A stretch of 64,000 nucleotides of DNA from Pseudogymnoascus destructans (lineage: Eukaryota; Ascomycota; Leotiomycetes; Thelebolales; Thelebolaceae): positions 248,001-312,000 of the forward strand of contig NW_020167545.1 of assembly GCF_001641265.1 (NCBI RefSeq). The letters are read 5' to 3'. Within the stretch, counting starts at the first letter, position 1. The number at the start of each line of letters is the position of its first letter. Under the pieces are notes generated by a model that made no database searches, was not told the origin of the DNA, and was given only the letters and a program-made list of their open reading frames with translations. Positions 1-11,194 of this stretch are shown here, piece by piece. The position numbers were made by a program, and so were the translations under genes.

Positions 1-2178
1 ATAGCGTGTTCTAAATGCTGTCTTCCACTCATCATCTTCCTTGATGCGTATCAGGTTATAAGCTCCCCTGAGATCTAACTTGGTAAAGATCTTTGCTGAA
101 GAGAGCCTATCCATGAGCTCAGGGATAAGGGGTAAAGCATATCTGTTTTTAACAGTGACTGCATTAAGGCCCCTATAATCAACACAGAGACGCAAGGAGC
201 CATCTTTCTTCTTGACAAAGAGAATAGGAGCTCCTGCTGGTGAGGAAGAAGGTCTGATAAAGCCAGAACTAAGGTTCTCATCTAGGTATTCTCTGAGAGT
301 TTTCAGCTCTAATTCAGATAGAGAGTAGATAGGGCCGTAGGGAGGCATTGAGCCTTTTGCGAGTGGTATCTCATGGTCATAAGGCTGGTGCTTTGGCAGA
401 ATTGATGCCTTTGCCTTGTCAAAAAGATGTTGGTAGTCTTGGTATGCTAAAGGCAAAATGACCTCCTGAGATGATTTCTCCAAATCTGAAGTAGCTGCTA
501 TCTCCAGGACAGGTTGGAAAGGTTTCACCCATATCAGAGATGATATATCGTCCATAGTTTGGTCAAAATCCTTGATCTGGGACAAGTTTGAGTCTTGGAC
601 CTGAATAGGGGTAACTGAGGCTTGAAGGGTTTTTTCAGTATTGAGCTCAGGATTTGAGCTAAACCCAAGCGATAAATGCTTCCAATTGATAGTTGGATCA
701 TGCCTTTGAAGCCATGGAAGACCTAGGATAACTGGGTACTTCATTGGTATAACATCTAAAGAGATGGTGTCTGAAAATGTTGATTTTCCTAGGGGAATCT
801 CAAGTTTGAGTACTGGGGTGTTGCAGGTAATGGAACCTGAACTGATAGGAGTTCCATCAATGACTCGGAGCAACTCTGGAGTGCGTTTGGGAATTGTAGG
901 TAACTGGTGTGTCAAGATGAGGTCTTGAGATATAAAGTTGCCTGTTGCCCCTGAGTCTATCATAGCCCTTGTAGACAACACCTGTTGTTTGAAATGGAGT
1001 TGAATAGGGATTAACAGGTGTGTGAGACTCTGAGAAAGCACCATCGACACATCTTTGTTGTCTAGGGGAGAAGTTGTAGTCTCAGTTGAAGTTGTGCCTG
1101 GTGGGGATTTTTCAAGTTTTTTAGGAATAGCAGCTGTGACTGTGTCTGAGGCTGCTATATGTTTTGATTCAGCACTCCCCCGTGCTGAATAGCACTCCTG
1201 AATTCTGTGCCCCCCTTTGCCACAGTATAAACAAAGGTTGTTGACCATTCTGTGTTTTCTTTCTTGAGGAGTAAGTTTACCCCTTTTCAGTTTTTGAGGG
1301 CTTCTTGTAGGCTGAGGTGCTGGATTTGCTGTAGATCTCTTTATAGAGGCGTCTAAGTCCATAGGTTCAGGTGCTGAGTCCTTAGCAGTTGGTGTAGAGG
1401 TGTAATTGTTGAAATTTCTTGTTGGATGCCAGTCTTGGTTCTTCTCCTTTCTTCTTTCAAAAAGCCTATCATCAAGTCTGACAGCTTTCTCTATAAGCGT
1501 TTGAAGTGTTGTAGGGCGTTCTTCTTTGCTGAGTTCATCCTTAATAGAGCTCTTGAGCCCTTGGTAGTAAGTGAAGACTAAGGCTTCTTCATTCCAAGTC
1601 AAGTGAGAAGTGATTCTCCTAAATTCTGTTGTATACTGAGCAGCAGAGGTCTTTTGACATAGCTTCTGTAGCTCTCTTTCTGCTGTAGCAGTTTCGTTGA
1701 TGTCTCCAAAGGTCCTGGTAAGTTCCTCTTGAAACTGGTCATAAGAGGTAATCAAAGGTGTAGTGGTATTTTGGTTGTTGCCACTAAGTCTTCTAAGATA
1801 TGGCTCAAAGAAGTTGAATGCAGATCCACGGAGGTAGCTGGCAGCGAAATATATCTTCTGAATATCTGAGGTGAACTGATGAGGCCTGAGGGTGAAGTAG
1901 ATGTCCAGTTGCATAAGAAATCCCTTCAACTTCCTCCTGTCTCCATGGTATAAATCTGGTGTTTGCACTTTAGGAAGTGCACCTGGGGTACCCGACATAG
2001 CCAGAGGAACTGTGGGAAGCTCTGTATGATGTGTCTGAGTTGAGGATTGTGTTGCTGAAGTGTTGGCTTGAAAGGTGTTTTCCAAATTCTCAAGTTTGTT
2101 TGCTATATTTTGTATAAAGGCAAACAGTTGTTGCATCTGCTGTTCAGCAGTAGTTGTAGGAGCTTGGTCGTCCTCCAT
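1..2178 (-). CDS. Ty3/gypsy Gag-Pol polyprotein, 5' part (runs off window)
   Basis: The reverse strand is open for 726 codons from the ATG at 2178 to base 1, with no stop or frameshift, so the 3' part of pol lies outside the window. Seen in order: a Gag region; a CCHC zinc knuckle (C-x2-C-x4-H-x4-C, starting near residue 316, CLYCGKGGHRIQEC); an aspartic protease motif IDSGATG near residue 408; and the start of the reverse transcriptase, with VDYRGLNAVTVKNR around residues 660-675 and TAFRTRY at the window edge. Gag and Pol share one frame, as in many fungal Ty3/gypsy elements. Its 5' LTR lies just upstream at 2231-3156. The lack of stops marks it as younger than the neighbouring element at 3505-7848. 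Encapsidation, maturation and reverse transcription roles follow from the family. Confidence 0.93.
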   Translation of the reverse strand, partial: MEDDQAPTTTAEQQMQQLFAFIQNIANKLENLENTFQANTSATQSSTQTHHTELPTVPLAMSGTPGALPKVQTPDLYHGDRRKLKGFLMQLDIYFTLRPHQFTSDIQKIYFAASYLRGSAFNFFEPYLRRLSGNNQNTTTPLITSYDQFQEELTRTFGDINETATAERELQKLCQKTSAAQYTTEFRRITSHLTWNEEALVFTYYQGLKSSIKDELSKEERPTTLQTLIEKAVRLDDRLFERRKEKNQDWHPTRNFNNYTSTPTAKDSAPEPMDLDASIKRSTANPAPQPTRSPQKLKRGKLTPQERKHRMVNNLCLYCGKGGHRIQECYSARGSAESKHIAASDTVTAAIPKKLEKSPPGTTSTETTTSPLDNKDVSMVLSQSLTHLLIPIQLHFKQQVLSTRAMIDSGATGNFISQDLILTHQLPTIPKRTPELLRVIDGTPISSGSITCNTPVLKLEIPLGKSTFSDTISLDVIPMKYPVILGLPWLQRHDPTINWKHLSLGFSSNPELNTEKTLQASVTPIQVQDSNLSQIKDFDQTMDDISSLIWVKPFQPVLEIAATSDLEKSSQEVILPLAYQDYQHLFDKAKASILPKHQPYDHEIPLAKGSMPPYGPIYSLSELELKTLREYLDENLSSGFIRPSSSPAGAPILFVKKKDGSLRLCVDYRGLNAVTVKNRYALPLIPELMDRLSSAKIFTKLDLRGAYNLIRIKEDDEWKTAFRTRY

Positions 2179-2230
2179 TGTAGTATCGAAGTGCTGCTAT
2201 AGAAATAGTTGAAGCTTGAAGCAGACAAGG

Positions 2231-3156
2231 TGTAATGGTGGGTGCACCAGATGTGAGAATCTAGCCACCCAAGGAAGGGATGAATTTACTAAGACAACAC
2301 ACTGTCTTAGAAAACAGAGCCAAAGGGTCGTAGCTTAGACTATTCCACAACGCAGCAATCAGGTGTGTGATGTAGTGAAGTGGTTCAGACAAGTTGCAAC
2401 AAATGTTGAGTCTGGGAACTCAGGGGTAAGTCAGAGGTTAACACCTCACTGACTTTTCAGAAACAAGGAGTAACAAGATCAATGCTTGGAAGCTTGGAAA
2501 AGACGTGGAAGTATGTGATAGTCGATTTACTGTATTGTCTGCTTGCCCTTTCTTAAGGAAAGGGCAATCCTATTTATGCTAAAGGAGTGTAGTTCTCTCA
2601 TTTTCCAAGACTTTCCATGACTAACCAGGCTTGGTAACTGTAGTCGATGTAAGAGAATCCCATAGAACCATCTCTTAGGTTTGTAGCCTATAGGAAGTAA
2701 AAGGAGGTCCAAGGTCAGAGTACCCCTATAGACAAATTATGTCATAGACAAATTATGTCACAGACAAATTATGTCATAACTTAACCAATCTTGTGGGTAA
2801 CTAAAGAGCGATGACGTGTAATGAATCATAGAGGTTCGTAGGAGCTTTTAGAGCTATCGTTCATGCTCCTAGGCCTCTAGTTGGTAGAGATATGTCATGT
2901 GGTAGTATGAGTGATGTCATGTAATGAATCATAGAGGGTTGTAGAGATATGCTATGTGGTAATATCGGCCCAGTAACTAAGGAGCGATGACATGTAATGA
3001 ATCATAGATGGTTGTAGCAATCGTTGAGTAGTATTGCTCTTGTTGTTGGTGTGATAAGCCAAAATATGTATAGTGACTTGTAGGTTTGAGGAGGAGATTT
3101 CCAAGTTTGCTCTTGAGTTTGATAGCAAACTGAGTGCAACGAATGTCAGTATGACA
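2231..3156 (-). repeat. 5' LTR of the 1-2178 Ty3/gypsy element (LTR copy 1)
   Basis: About 926 bp bounded by TGTAATGG and ATGACA (window orientation), i.e. perfect TGT/ACA ends. It lies 52 bases upstream of the gag ATG. Two more copies occur at 7849-8784 and 28212-29105. A TATA-like CATAAATAGG on the minus strand near 2565-2578 is conserved in all three copies and could be the promoter. Relative to the other two copies, the 2890-3020 part is rearranged: it carries extra repeats of a segment containing GATG(A/T)CATGTAATGAATCATAGA and lacks the segment containing CCCCCTTAAGGAGG. The base next to the LTR inside the element starts CCTTGTCTGC, not the usual TGG of a tRNA primer site. Confidence 0.85.
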
Positions 3157-3504
3157 CCACGCCGAAGGGAACCCTACGGTGGAGCTGCCAGCTCGGCAAT
3201 TAGGGCCCACGGGTTCCTGGATAAAAGGGGCTGGAGCCTCAGCTGAGGACTCCAGTCAATAGTCGCTGTATATACGTAGACCTATTGTTATGCATTGAAT
3301 CCTACTTCCTACCTACTGATCTGGTTCCCTGAGCTCCCGTGTGACCCTGGGTCCTACGCCTTTACAATTCTATTGAATCAACCCATACTCAGCCTACCAG
3401 ATCAGGATGGCGAGCCAGGAAAAGAGGATTACCTGAGCGACCTCCGGAGGAGCGACTCCAGCGGCAGAAACCATCGAGGCCAGCCCACCGACTCTGGGCC
3501 CTGA
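3157..3504 (+). repeat. Truncated LTR end and leader of another retroelement
   Basis: This sequence between two other LTRs contains a plus-strand TATA-like stretch (GTATATACG near 3268) and ends an LTR-like segment with CCTTTACA near 3360-3367. A leader and a short open frame rich in R, S, D and E follow (to 3503). It looks like the 3' end of one LTR plus the beginning of a gag leader, cut on the left by the copy-1 LTR and on the right by the LTR at 3505. No full partner is present in the window, so the family is not established. Confidence 0.35.
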
Positions 3505-3979
3505 TGTTACGACGGAACAAGAAGGCTGGCCAACTACAGGACAGGAAGGAGGGAGGTCGCATGAGACCGGCCCTGGTACCTGGAGGGGCAGCGGGGAATA
3601 GTAGTTCCGAAAGTATCACGTGACGGACTCGCAGGATGATGAGAAGAGTCCTAAGAGTCCAGGACTCCAAGGACTCAAGTGAGTTCCCAGGAGTCCACTA
3701 GGCACGTGATGGACTCGCAGGATGATGAGAAGAGTCCTAAGAGTCCAGGACTCCGAGGACTCAAGTGAGTTCCCAAGAGTCCACTAGGCACGACGCCACT
3801 ATATAAGTAGATAGTATTTCCTTAGATAGGAGCTTCATGCTCAACTCAATACAGTATTTGTTATATACTAGTAACGTGTTACTTGAAGCCTTTGTGTCTG
3901 ATCCCCTGCCTCCTCTGATAAGTAAACCTTTACGCAAGAGAACCTCTGTGTCTTCTATCGTTTAGAAGTCAGCGTTACA
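3505..3979 (+). repeat. 5' LTR of the second Ty3/gypsy element
   Basis: A 475-bp segment bounded by TGTTACGACGG and AGCGTTACA (TGTTAC/GTTACA ends), directly upstream of the gag ATG at 4019. It contains a good TATA box (TATATAAG at 3800-3807). Two direct copies of an 86-bp unit (3617-3702 and 3703-3788, each starting CACGTGA and rich in GAGTCC/GGACTC) lie just upstream of the TATA box, where enhancer repeats usually sit. The 3' LTR is missing because the element is cut at 7848. Confidence 0.75.
3617..3788 (+). repeat. 86-bp direct repeat, two copies, in the LTR promoter
   Basis: Two nearly identical 86-bp units start at 3617 and 3703, each beginning CACGTGA; a third start (CACGA) appears at 3789. 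They contain many GAGTCC/GGACTC half-palindromes and end just before the TATA box of the LTR. Position suggests a transcriptional enhancer repeat, but that is inference. Confidence 0.7.
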
Positions 3980-4018
3980 CCTGAAGCCAGCAGCTCCGCG
4001 ACGAGCAAAGCGGACAGG

Positions 4019-7000
4019 ATGCCGTCAAAGCTGGCCGCCCTCAAGAATAGGATCGAAGAAGAGAGGGCCTACTACAATACCATGGAAGAAGCCCTCCAAG
4101 TATTCCGACGATCGCACGGCGATGACTATAGCGCCTACCCGGAGGAAGTAAGGGTCTTCGCAGAAAGACAGGCCCGAATACAAGAAGAAGGACGCCAGAA
4201 AAGGTGACACCAAGACAGTGAGGAAGAATGGGAGGGGACCCCAAACGAGGAGGAACAAGAGACTGCCTCCGTAGTATTGCAAGAAGCAACTCCATCGTAT
4301 AGGCCTTTCGGCAAGGTCAAGGACCCTAAGGTCTACAAAGGCAAGTCGACACGAGAGCTCAACGAGTTTATGGCCTCAATCCGCGCTTCCTTCTGATACC
4401 AGCCAAGAATGTTCCCAACCGAGCAATCCAAGGTGGCCTTCGCCGCCCAATACCTTGAGGGCGACCCCATGAAGGAGTGGGACAACCGCTGCGCCTCGCA
4501 AGAGGAAGGGCTTGAGGACCCTTTAGATATCACAGGGTTTGAAGAGTTCCTTCGCGACCTCCATATCGACCCAGCCAACCGGCAACGCATTGCAGCCCTC
4601 AAATACAATGGCGCCCACCAGCGTAAGGGGCAGGGTATCCGCAAATTCGTTGCGTACCTCGAGGAATTGGAGCGGGAAATGGAGCCCTACACCGAGTCCC
4701 AGAGGACCACCCACCTCCTGACGAAGTTACACCCAGAAATGAGGCAGCGCCTCCTTGAGGGTGGCTACGCCGAGTGTTCCACGACCCACAGGGAGGCTGT
4801 TGTCAATATCCTAGCCATGCTGGAAATGAACAACCGGTGGGTAACCGAGAAGAATCCTTCTACGGATAGGCCCAACACAAGGGAGAATAAGGGAACCCTG
4901 CAGGGTGGCTTTCCAGCTCGGAAGGGCCACTTCAATAGCCACAAGTCGGGCAATCACCGGGAGCGAACGCCCTTCCAGGATCGCCGTCGATCGGACCAAC
5001 AACCTGCGCGCAAGCCAGCCGACACCCAAGGCGCAAGGCCTACCCAAGTAGGGAACGCCTGTTACAACTGTGGCAGACCAGGCCACTTTGCAAAGGACTG
5101 CCATAGCCAGCACACTGGGCCGGGAGTCCGGAAGCTGGATACCCAGATCCTCAAGTGGGAGTGACTCCCTACTGAAGCCCTACGCCCTACGCAGGCGAAG
5201 AGGATGGAGATCGACATTGAAATCAAAGTAGGGCCTACCTGGCACAAGGCCAAGGCTCTACTCGATTCGGGGTCGGACGCGTCAACTATCCACCCCCTCT
5301 TCGCAAAAGATAAGGGCCTAGAGTGCCGAGACAAGGGCCCACCTCGAGCGAGGGCTGTGGACGGCAAGGAGATTGCCATATACGGAGCGGCGACCATACA
5401 GATCAAGGCCCGGGACCACTTTCGAAGGGAGACGACCGTAGACCAGATGTTCCTTTCCATGGATACCCCTGGTGTGGATGTTATCCTTGGAATGGACTAG
5501 ATCGTACAGGTCAACCCCCAGATCGATTGGCAGACCCAGATATGGCGCTACCCCTTCGATATATCGAAGGCGATGGAGGTGGGTATTGAAGAGCTAGACA
5601 AAGGCGATACTGCCTTTGTCCTGGTGTTGACCTCGGAAGGAGCGTTGGAACCCCAATGCCCAAGGGAGTACGCTGAATTCGCCGACGTCTTCTCTAAGGA
5701 GCGGGCAGAAGACCTACCCGAGCTGGGTAGGAAGACCCACGGTATCGATACCAGCACGCAAGAGCCGCCTTACAGCCCGGTATACAACCTATCTGAGACG
5801 GAGTTGGCCACACTCCGGGAATACCTTCAATCAAGCGAAAGGAAGGGTTGGATCCAGAGGAGCGTAAGCCCAGCGGGCGCACCCATACTGTTCGTACAGA
5901 AAAAGGACGGCAGTCTACGCCTCTGCGTGGATTATAGGGGTCTGAATAAGATCACCGTAAAGAATAGGCACCCCTTGCCACTGATCACAGAAACCTTGGC
6001 TCGGCTCCAAGGAGCAAAGGTCTTCACAAAGCTGGATATTAGGAACACCTACCACAGGATCCGGATCTGCCCAGGTGACGAGTGGAAGACTGCCTTCCGC
6101 ACTCGTTACGGCCACTTTGAGTACAAAGTGATGCCTTTTGGCTTGGCCAACGCGCCAGCCACGTTTCAGGCCTATATGAACGAGACCCTCGAAGGGCTCA
6201 TTGATACGATATGCGTTGTATACCTCGACGATATCCTTATTTATTTCTCTAAAGAGGAGGAACATACCCACCACGTACAGGAGGTCCTAGGTCGCCTACG
6301 AGAGGCGAACCTATATGTGAAGCTCTCAAAGTGCGAGTTCAATACCAAACAGGTAGGCTTCCTTGGATATACCGTCACAACAGAAGGAGTGGCTATGGAA
6401 GGTGATTGGGTTGCTGCGATAGCTGAGTGGCCTACACCCAAGACCTACCGAGAGGTCCAGGTGTTCCTCGGCTTCGCCAACTTTTACCGGCGCTTCATAG
6501 AGCAGTACTCCTCTGTTGTGGCACCCTTGACTGGCCTTATGAAGGGGGCCAAGGCCGGTAAACAGACCGGGCCCTTTGTGTGGGGAGCAATGCAGCAGGG
6601 CGCGTTCGATCACCTCAAGGAGGCCTTCACCACAGCTCCCACGTTAGTCCATTTTAATCCAAGCCATAAGATTAGGCTTGAGACAGACTCCTCCGGCTTC
6701 GGGTTGGCAGGGAACCTTTCCCAATACGTAGAAGAAACCCCAGAACGAAGGGGCGGGTGGCACCCAGTCGCCTTCTTCAGCAAAAAGCTGGAGCCAGCAG
6801 AGCTGAACTATGAGGTCCACGACCAAGAGCTCTTGGCGATCGTGAGATCTTTCGAACAGTGGAGGCATTACCTAGAGGGTAGCCAACACCCAATCGAGGT
6901 CCTGACGGATCACAACAACCTGAAATACTTCATGGAAACCACCGCCCTCACAAGAAGGCAGGCGCGGTGGGCGCAGGCGTTGTCGGCCTACGACTTCCAA

Positions 7001-7848
7001 ATATCCTATCGAGCTGGCAAGACCAACCCCGCAGACAGGCCGTCTAGGAGACCAGACTATGAGGAAGAGAATGGTAGCCAGAACGTGATGCTTCCTACCC
7101 TTCGAAACAAGCTCCAGAAAGCCATACAGGCAGGAGAAGAAGCCCCGCAGATGAGGCGGGTAGTGGCTGACTTACAAGAAGTAGGCACCACACTGGGCGA
7201 AGACCAGAGTAAGGACACCAAGAGTCCAGGTCTCATTGTCCCTCGAGTTATGGTGGCAGCCATGGCTCAGGGAGAGAGCACCTACAGTGCCACGGCCGAA
7301 CCCTTAGCGGATCTGATCAAAACCCTTCAAGCGGCTGACGAGCTCGCTCTTCACAGGGCCAGAGAAGCAGGGTCGGCGCGGGCGAAGGGCTCTTCAGGTT
7401 GGAGAGTAGACGATGCAGGCATCCTACGCTTCAAGGAGCAGCCTACGTGCCTCCCAATCAGGCAGTACGTATGGAAATCTTCAAGATTTGCCACGACGAC
7501 CCTTTGGCTGGGCACTTCGGATATAAGAAGACCCAGGAACTGATCCGACGGAAATACTACTGGCCTGGATTAGACCAGGAAGCCAGGGAGTACGTACGTG
7601 GCTGCGATCGGTGCCAGCAGATCAAGCCGGTACGGCATAGACCCTACGGCGAAATGCAAGGCCTTAGAATGCCTACTAAGCCCTTTGAGTCCATAAGTAT
7701 GGACTTCATCACAGATCTGCCGCCTAGTATAGGAGCAGACCAAGCTAAGGCTTCAGACTCCATTTTAGTAATCGTAGACCGATACACCAAGGTATCCAAA
7801 TATATACCCTGCCGGAAGACCATTACTGCCACCAAGTTGGGGCGGGTC
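4019..7848 (+). pseudogene. Ty3/gypsy Gag-Pol relic with RIP-like stops, cut in integrase
   Basis: One frame runs from the ATG at 4019 to about 7437, broken by four stops: TGA at 4205, 4394 and 5162, and TAG at 5498. Three fit CGA-to-TGA and the last fits TGG-to-TAG (GMD-stop where GMDW is usual), so all four are C-to-T-type transitions on one strand or the other, as expected from RIP or deamination. Domains seen: Gag; zinc knuckle CYNCGRPGHFAKDC; protease LLDSGSDAS; reverse transcriptase with VDYRGLNKITVKN and YLDDILIYF; RNase H with ETDSSGF and LTDHNNLKYF; then, after a one-base frameshift near 7440, the integrase HHCC finger (HFGYKK...CDRCQQIK) and the first catalytic Asp (SMDFITDLP). The sequence stops at 7848, exactly where a solo LTR begins, so the rest of the integrase and the 3' LTR are gone. 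Confidence 0.92.
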
Positions 7849-8784
7849 TGTAATGGTGGGTGCACCAGATGTGAGAATCTAGCCACCCAAGGAAGGGATG
7901 ATTTTACTAAGACAACACACTGTCTTAGGAAACAGAGCCAAAGGGTCGTAGCTTAGACTATTCCACAACGCAGCAATCAGGTGTGTGATGTAGTGAAGTG
8001 GTTCAGACAAGTTGCAACAAATGTTGAGTCTGGGAACTCAGGGGTAAGTCGGAGGTTAACACCTCACTGACTTTTCAGAAACAAGGAGTAACAAGATCAA
8101 TGCTTGGAAGCTTGGAAAAGACGTGGAAGTATGTGATAGTCGATTTACTGTATTGCCTGCTTGCCCTTTCTTAAGGAAAGGGCAATCCTATTTATGCCAA
8201 AGGAGTGTAGTTCTCTCATTTTCCATGACTTTCCATGACTAACCAGGCTTGGTAAATGTATTAGAAATCAAGTGCGACCCACAACTAGCTTGCTAATCAT
8301 GTAGTGAACGTAAGAGAATCCCATAGAACCATCTCTTGGGTTCCTAGCCTATAGGAAGTGAAAAGGAGGTCCAAGGTCAGAGTACCTATAGATAAATTAT
8401 GTCATAACTTAACCAATCTTGTGGGTAACTAAGGAGCGATGACGTGTAATGAATCATAGAGGGTTGTAGAAGCTTCTAGAGCTATCGTTCATGTTCCTAG
8501 GCCTCTAGTTGGTAGAGATATGCCATGTGGTAGTATTGGCCCACCCCCTTAAGGAGGAGATTTTCTTAATAACTTGTTCAATGAGTGTTCAAATGATATG
8601 CCGTGATGTATGTAGCATAAACAGATGTAGTAGAAGAGTTTGCAGCAATCGTTGAGTAGTATTGCTTCTGTTGTTGGTGTGATAAGCCAAGATATGTATG
8701 GTGACTTGTAGGTTTGAGGAGGAGATTTCTAAGTTTGCTCTTGAGTTTGATAGCAAACTGAGTGCAACGAATGTCAGTATGACA
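7849..8784 (-). repeat. Solo LTR, copy 2 of the 2231-3156 family
   Basis: About 936 bp from TGTAATGG to ATGACA, closely similar over most of its length to copy 3 and, outside one rearranged segment, to copy 1. It abuts the truncated integrase of the neighbouring Ty3/gypsy relic on the left and unrelated sequence on the right. The five bases on each side (GGGTC and CCAGC) do not match, so there is no target duplication, and the integrase does not resume beyond 8784. Orientation is assigned from copy 1. Confidence 0.85.
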
Positions 8785-9343
8785 CCAGCGCCTAATAAAC
8801 AAGATATTTCTAGAATAGTTTGCTACATGACTCGTTTCAAAAGCTGTTACGGCGGTTGGGTAGATCAGTGCAGAACTTGAAATAGATTGAGCGCTTAGGA
8901 TTTTAATCATTGGCCCACCTATGCCGGCTAAGCAGATTACAGTCTCAGTCCACTCCGCCAAAAGGTACCCTTGTTTTCTACTAGAGGTCGGTGCTCTTGG
9001 GCCACTCGAGACTCGAGTTGGTGTTATGCAAACCCCTGCATTGAAGGCGGTGCTAAAAGTCTGGGTGAAGTGGCTTGACTAAGAGCTTCCACACAACCAT
9101 GTTATGTACGATGTATTTATAGGGCTCCAATGGAAAAGCAGGAATGTTGTGTTGTGTTGTTGAAGCGCGCGCATACAACTAGCGCGAGGGAAGCGACCCT
9201 CGTTAGCGGCCGTTGCGCGGATTCGGTTCAATCCCCGCGCTGTTTCGACCATCGTGTTTGTAATCTCCTTACATCCCTCAACCAACCACTACCGTATGAT
9301 TGTGACATTGAAAACTCCCTCCGCTCCAGCTGCTCGCCAGTTT
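8785..9343. other. Unassigned sequence and 5' region of the AIM9-like gene
   Basis: I see no supported gene. A GC-rich stretch at about 9158-9240 holds two strong hairpins and a perfect match to the Pol III B-box consensus (GGTTCAATCC), but it does not fold as a tRNA. The last part is presumably the promoter and 5' UTR of the gene starting at 9344. Confidence 0.3.
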
Positions 9344-11194
9344 ATGAGTAGTACCAAAATAGGATGGGTGTCCCAAACTATTCATTGTTCGCTGCCTCAC
9401 CATTCTTTACTTCGATCGAACCTCCATAAACAGTCCGCCATTCACGCAAGATTCCATACCACGAAGCAGACAATGACACTATTAAAAGCAAATCGTAAGT
9501 GCTACTGCTCACAACGCGCAACGTTACCTTGCCAATTCAGTGCCCTAATATGTGTCTAGATCTTGATCCTCATACCTACACAAGCGGTCGTTGGTTGCGT
9601 CACAACGATCTGGAGATTGACTCGCGCTACATTACTTTTGATTTCGACGCGCTCTGCAGGAGGGTTATTGAGCTCTGTCCAGGAGCTACTTCTATAGCGA
9701 CATATGACAAGAAAGAAGGGGGTTTCAACAGAGTCTTCATATTCTCCACAAATAATGCAGAAACGGTCGTGGCAAGACTACCTTTCGCACTGGCAGGACC
9801 ACCTTGTTTGGCCACCAATTCCGAAGTCGCAACAATCAAGTATCGTGAGTTTTAATCAGCAGTGGCACTAGAAGTAAAATACTAACCACATCTATGTTTT
9901 AGTACAAACCAACACCAGCATCCCTATACCTAAAATCCTTGACTGGAGCGATGATCCCTCAAACGCCATTGGCAGTGAATACATCATCATGGAACACGCT
10001 GTCGGTACTCAATTACATCATAAATGGCCGACTATGGCTATAGACCAACAAATAAGCTGTATAGACGCTATCTATCGGAAGCTGAAAGAAGTGGTGGACA
10101 TCAAATTTTGGGCTTATGGGAGCGTGTATTTTGCCGATATTTCGCTCGATTCTGCAACCAAGCGACCTTTAAACGGGAACTTCTCCATTGGGCCTCACTG
10201 TGGCTCTAGGTATTGGGACTGCAATGTTGGCGAATCTATGTACTACCACAAAACAAAACCCAACCGGGGACCGTGTAAGTTTGTCGTGAAGCTTTCCCAC
10301 CTTTGTTGAACTTCAAAGTACTCACAAGCCTCTTTAGGGGATGACCTTACTGCATACTGTAATGGTCTCATTGATGCTGGTGTTTCTAGAGTCCCGCCAG
10401 TCGATTCCCCTCTTGATCAACTACCGCGCTATCACGGATCTGTTGAGACGCACCTTCGCCTTCTAGAATTCGGTCGCGCCGTCATAAATAATATGTCCAA
10501 CGACCAGCGAGTTCGAGACACGGCTACGCCAACGCTGTTTCACCCTGATCTACACAAAAGAAACATATTCGTTTCTGATGATGACCCCACCGTGATTACA
10601 GGCATCATTGATTGGCAGTCCGCCAGTATTGAACCAGCATTCTGGTATGCAGATGAAGTGCCCGACTTTGCAACAACTTTACCTCACCCATCGCTCGAGA
10701 ATCAACTTGAGCCCAACAGTGAGCGATGTGCGAAGGCATTTGAAGTTTGCACTCAGTTCTACCTTCCAAAGCTGGCTAGCCCAAGAGCTATGGATGACGC
10801 CCTTTTCCGGCCGTTCCGCTATTGCTACAGGACGTGGAAGGACGGTGCGGTGGCGTTTCGCCATGAGCTAATCAAAACATCTGAACGCTGGAAGGAGCTT
10901 GGTCTTATGGGTCCCTGTCCATATCCCGCACCTACCCCGGAAGAGTTAGCCGTCCACCAGAAGGAATATAAATACTTTGAGGCGGCACATGACTTGAGAA
11001 ATAACCTCGCAGGCTTACTCAATACTGCATCCGACGGCTGGGCTCCGCCAGAAGACTGGGAAGCGACGAAGTTGGCCAACAGAGAGCTGTTTGAGACGAT
11101 GTTGCAAACTGTCCTAGGTATCAAAAACCCTGATGATGATGAGCCCATAAAAGATGAAGGAGACGTAAGGGAAATTTGGCCCTTTGACTTATAA
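9344..11194 (+). CDS. AIM9/Fmp29-like mitochondrial phosphotransferase-fold protein
   Basis: Four exons give a 554-aa protein: 9344-9494, 9560-9844, 9903-10274 and 10338-11194. The introns are 65, 58 and 63 nt, all GT-AG; the second has TACTAAC. The N-terminal ~45 residues are rich in basic and hydroxylated residues and end HARFHTTK, which looks like a mitochondrial targeting signal. It is therefore the preferred start over the ATG at 9473. The body has the aminoglycoside-phosphotransferase/choline-kinase fold: an N-lobe with FNRVF and TVVARLPF, the catalytic-loop-like LFHPDLHKRNIFV, and the metal-binding-like GIIDWQSASIEPAFWYADEVPDFA. These match the fungal AIM9 (altered inheritance of mitochondria 9) family, whose substrate is unknown. 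The gene is intact although it is surrounded by repeats and pseudogenes. Confidence 0.85.

Noticed and set aside
9158..9240. GC-rich hairpins with a perfect Pol III B-box match (GGTTCAATCC), looking like a tRNA or SINE head
   Set aside because: No 7-bp acceptor, no D arm and no proper anticodon loop could be formed, and no A box or second copy was seen.
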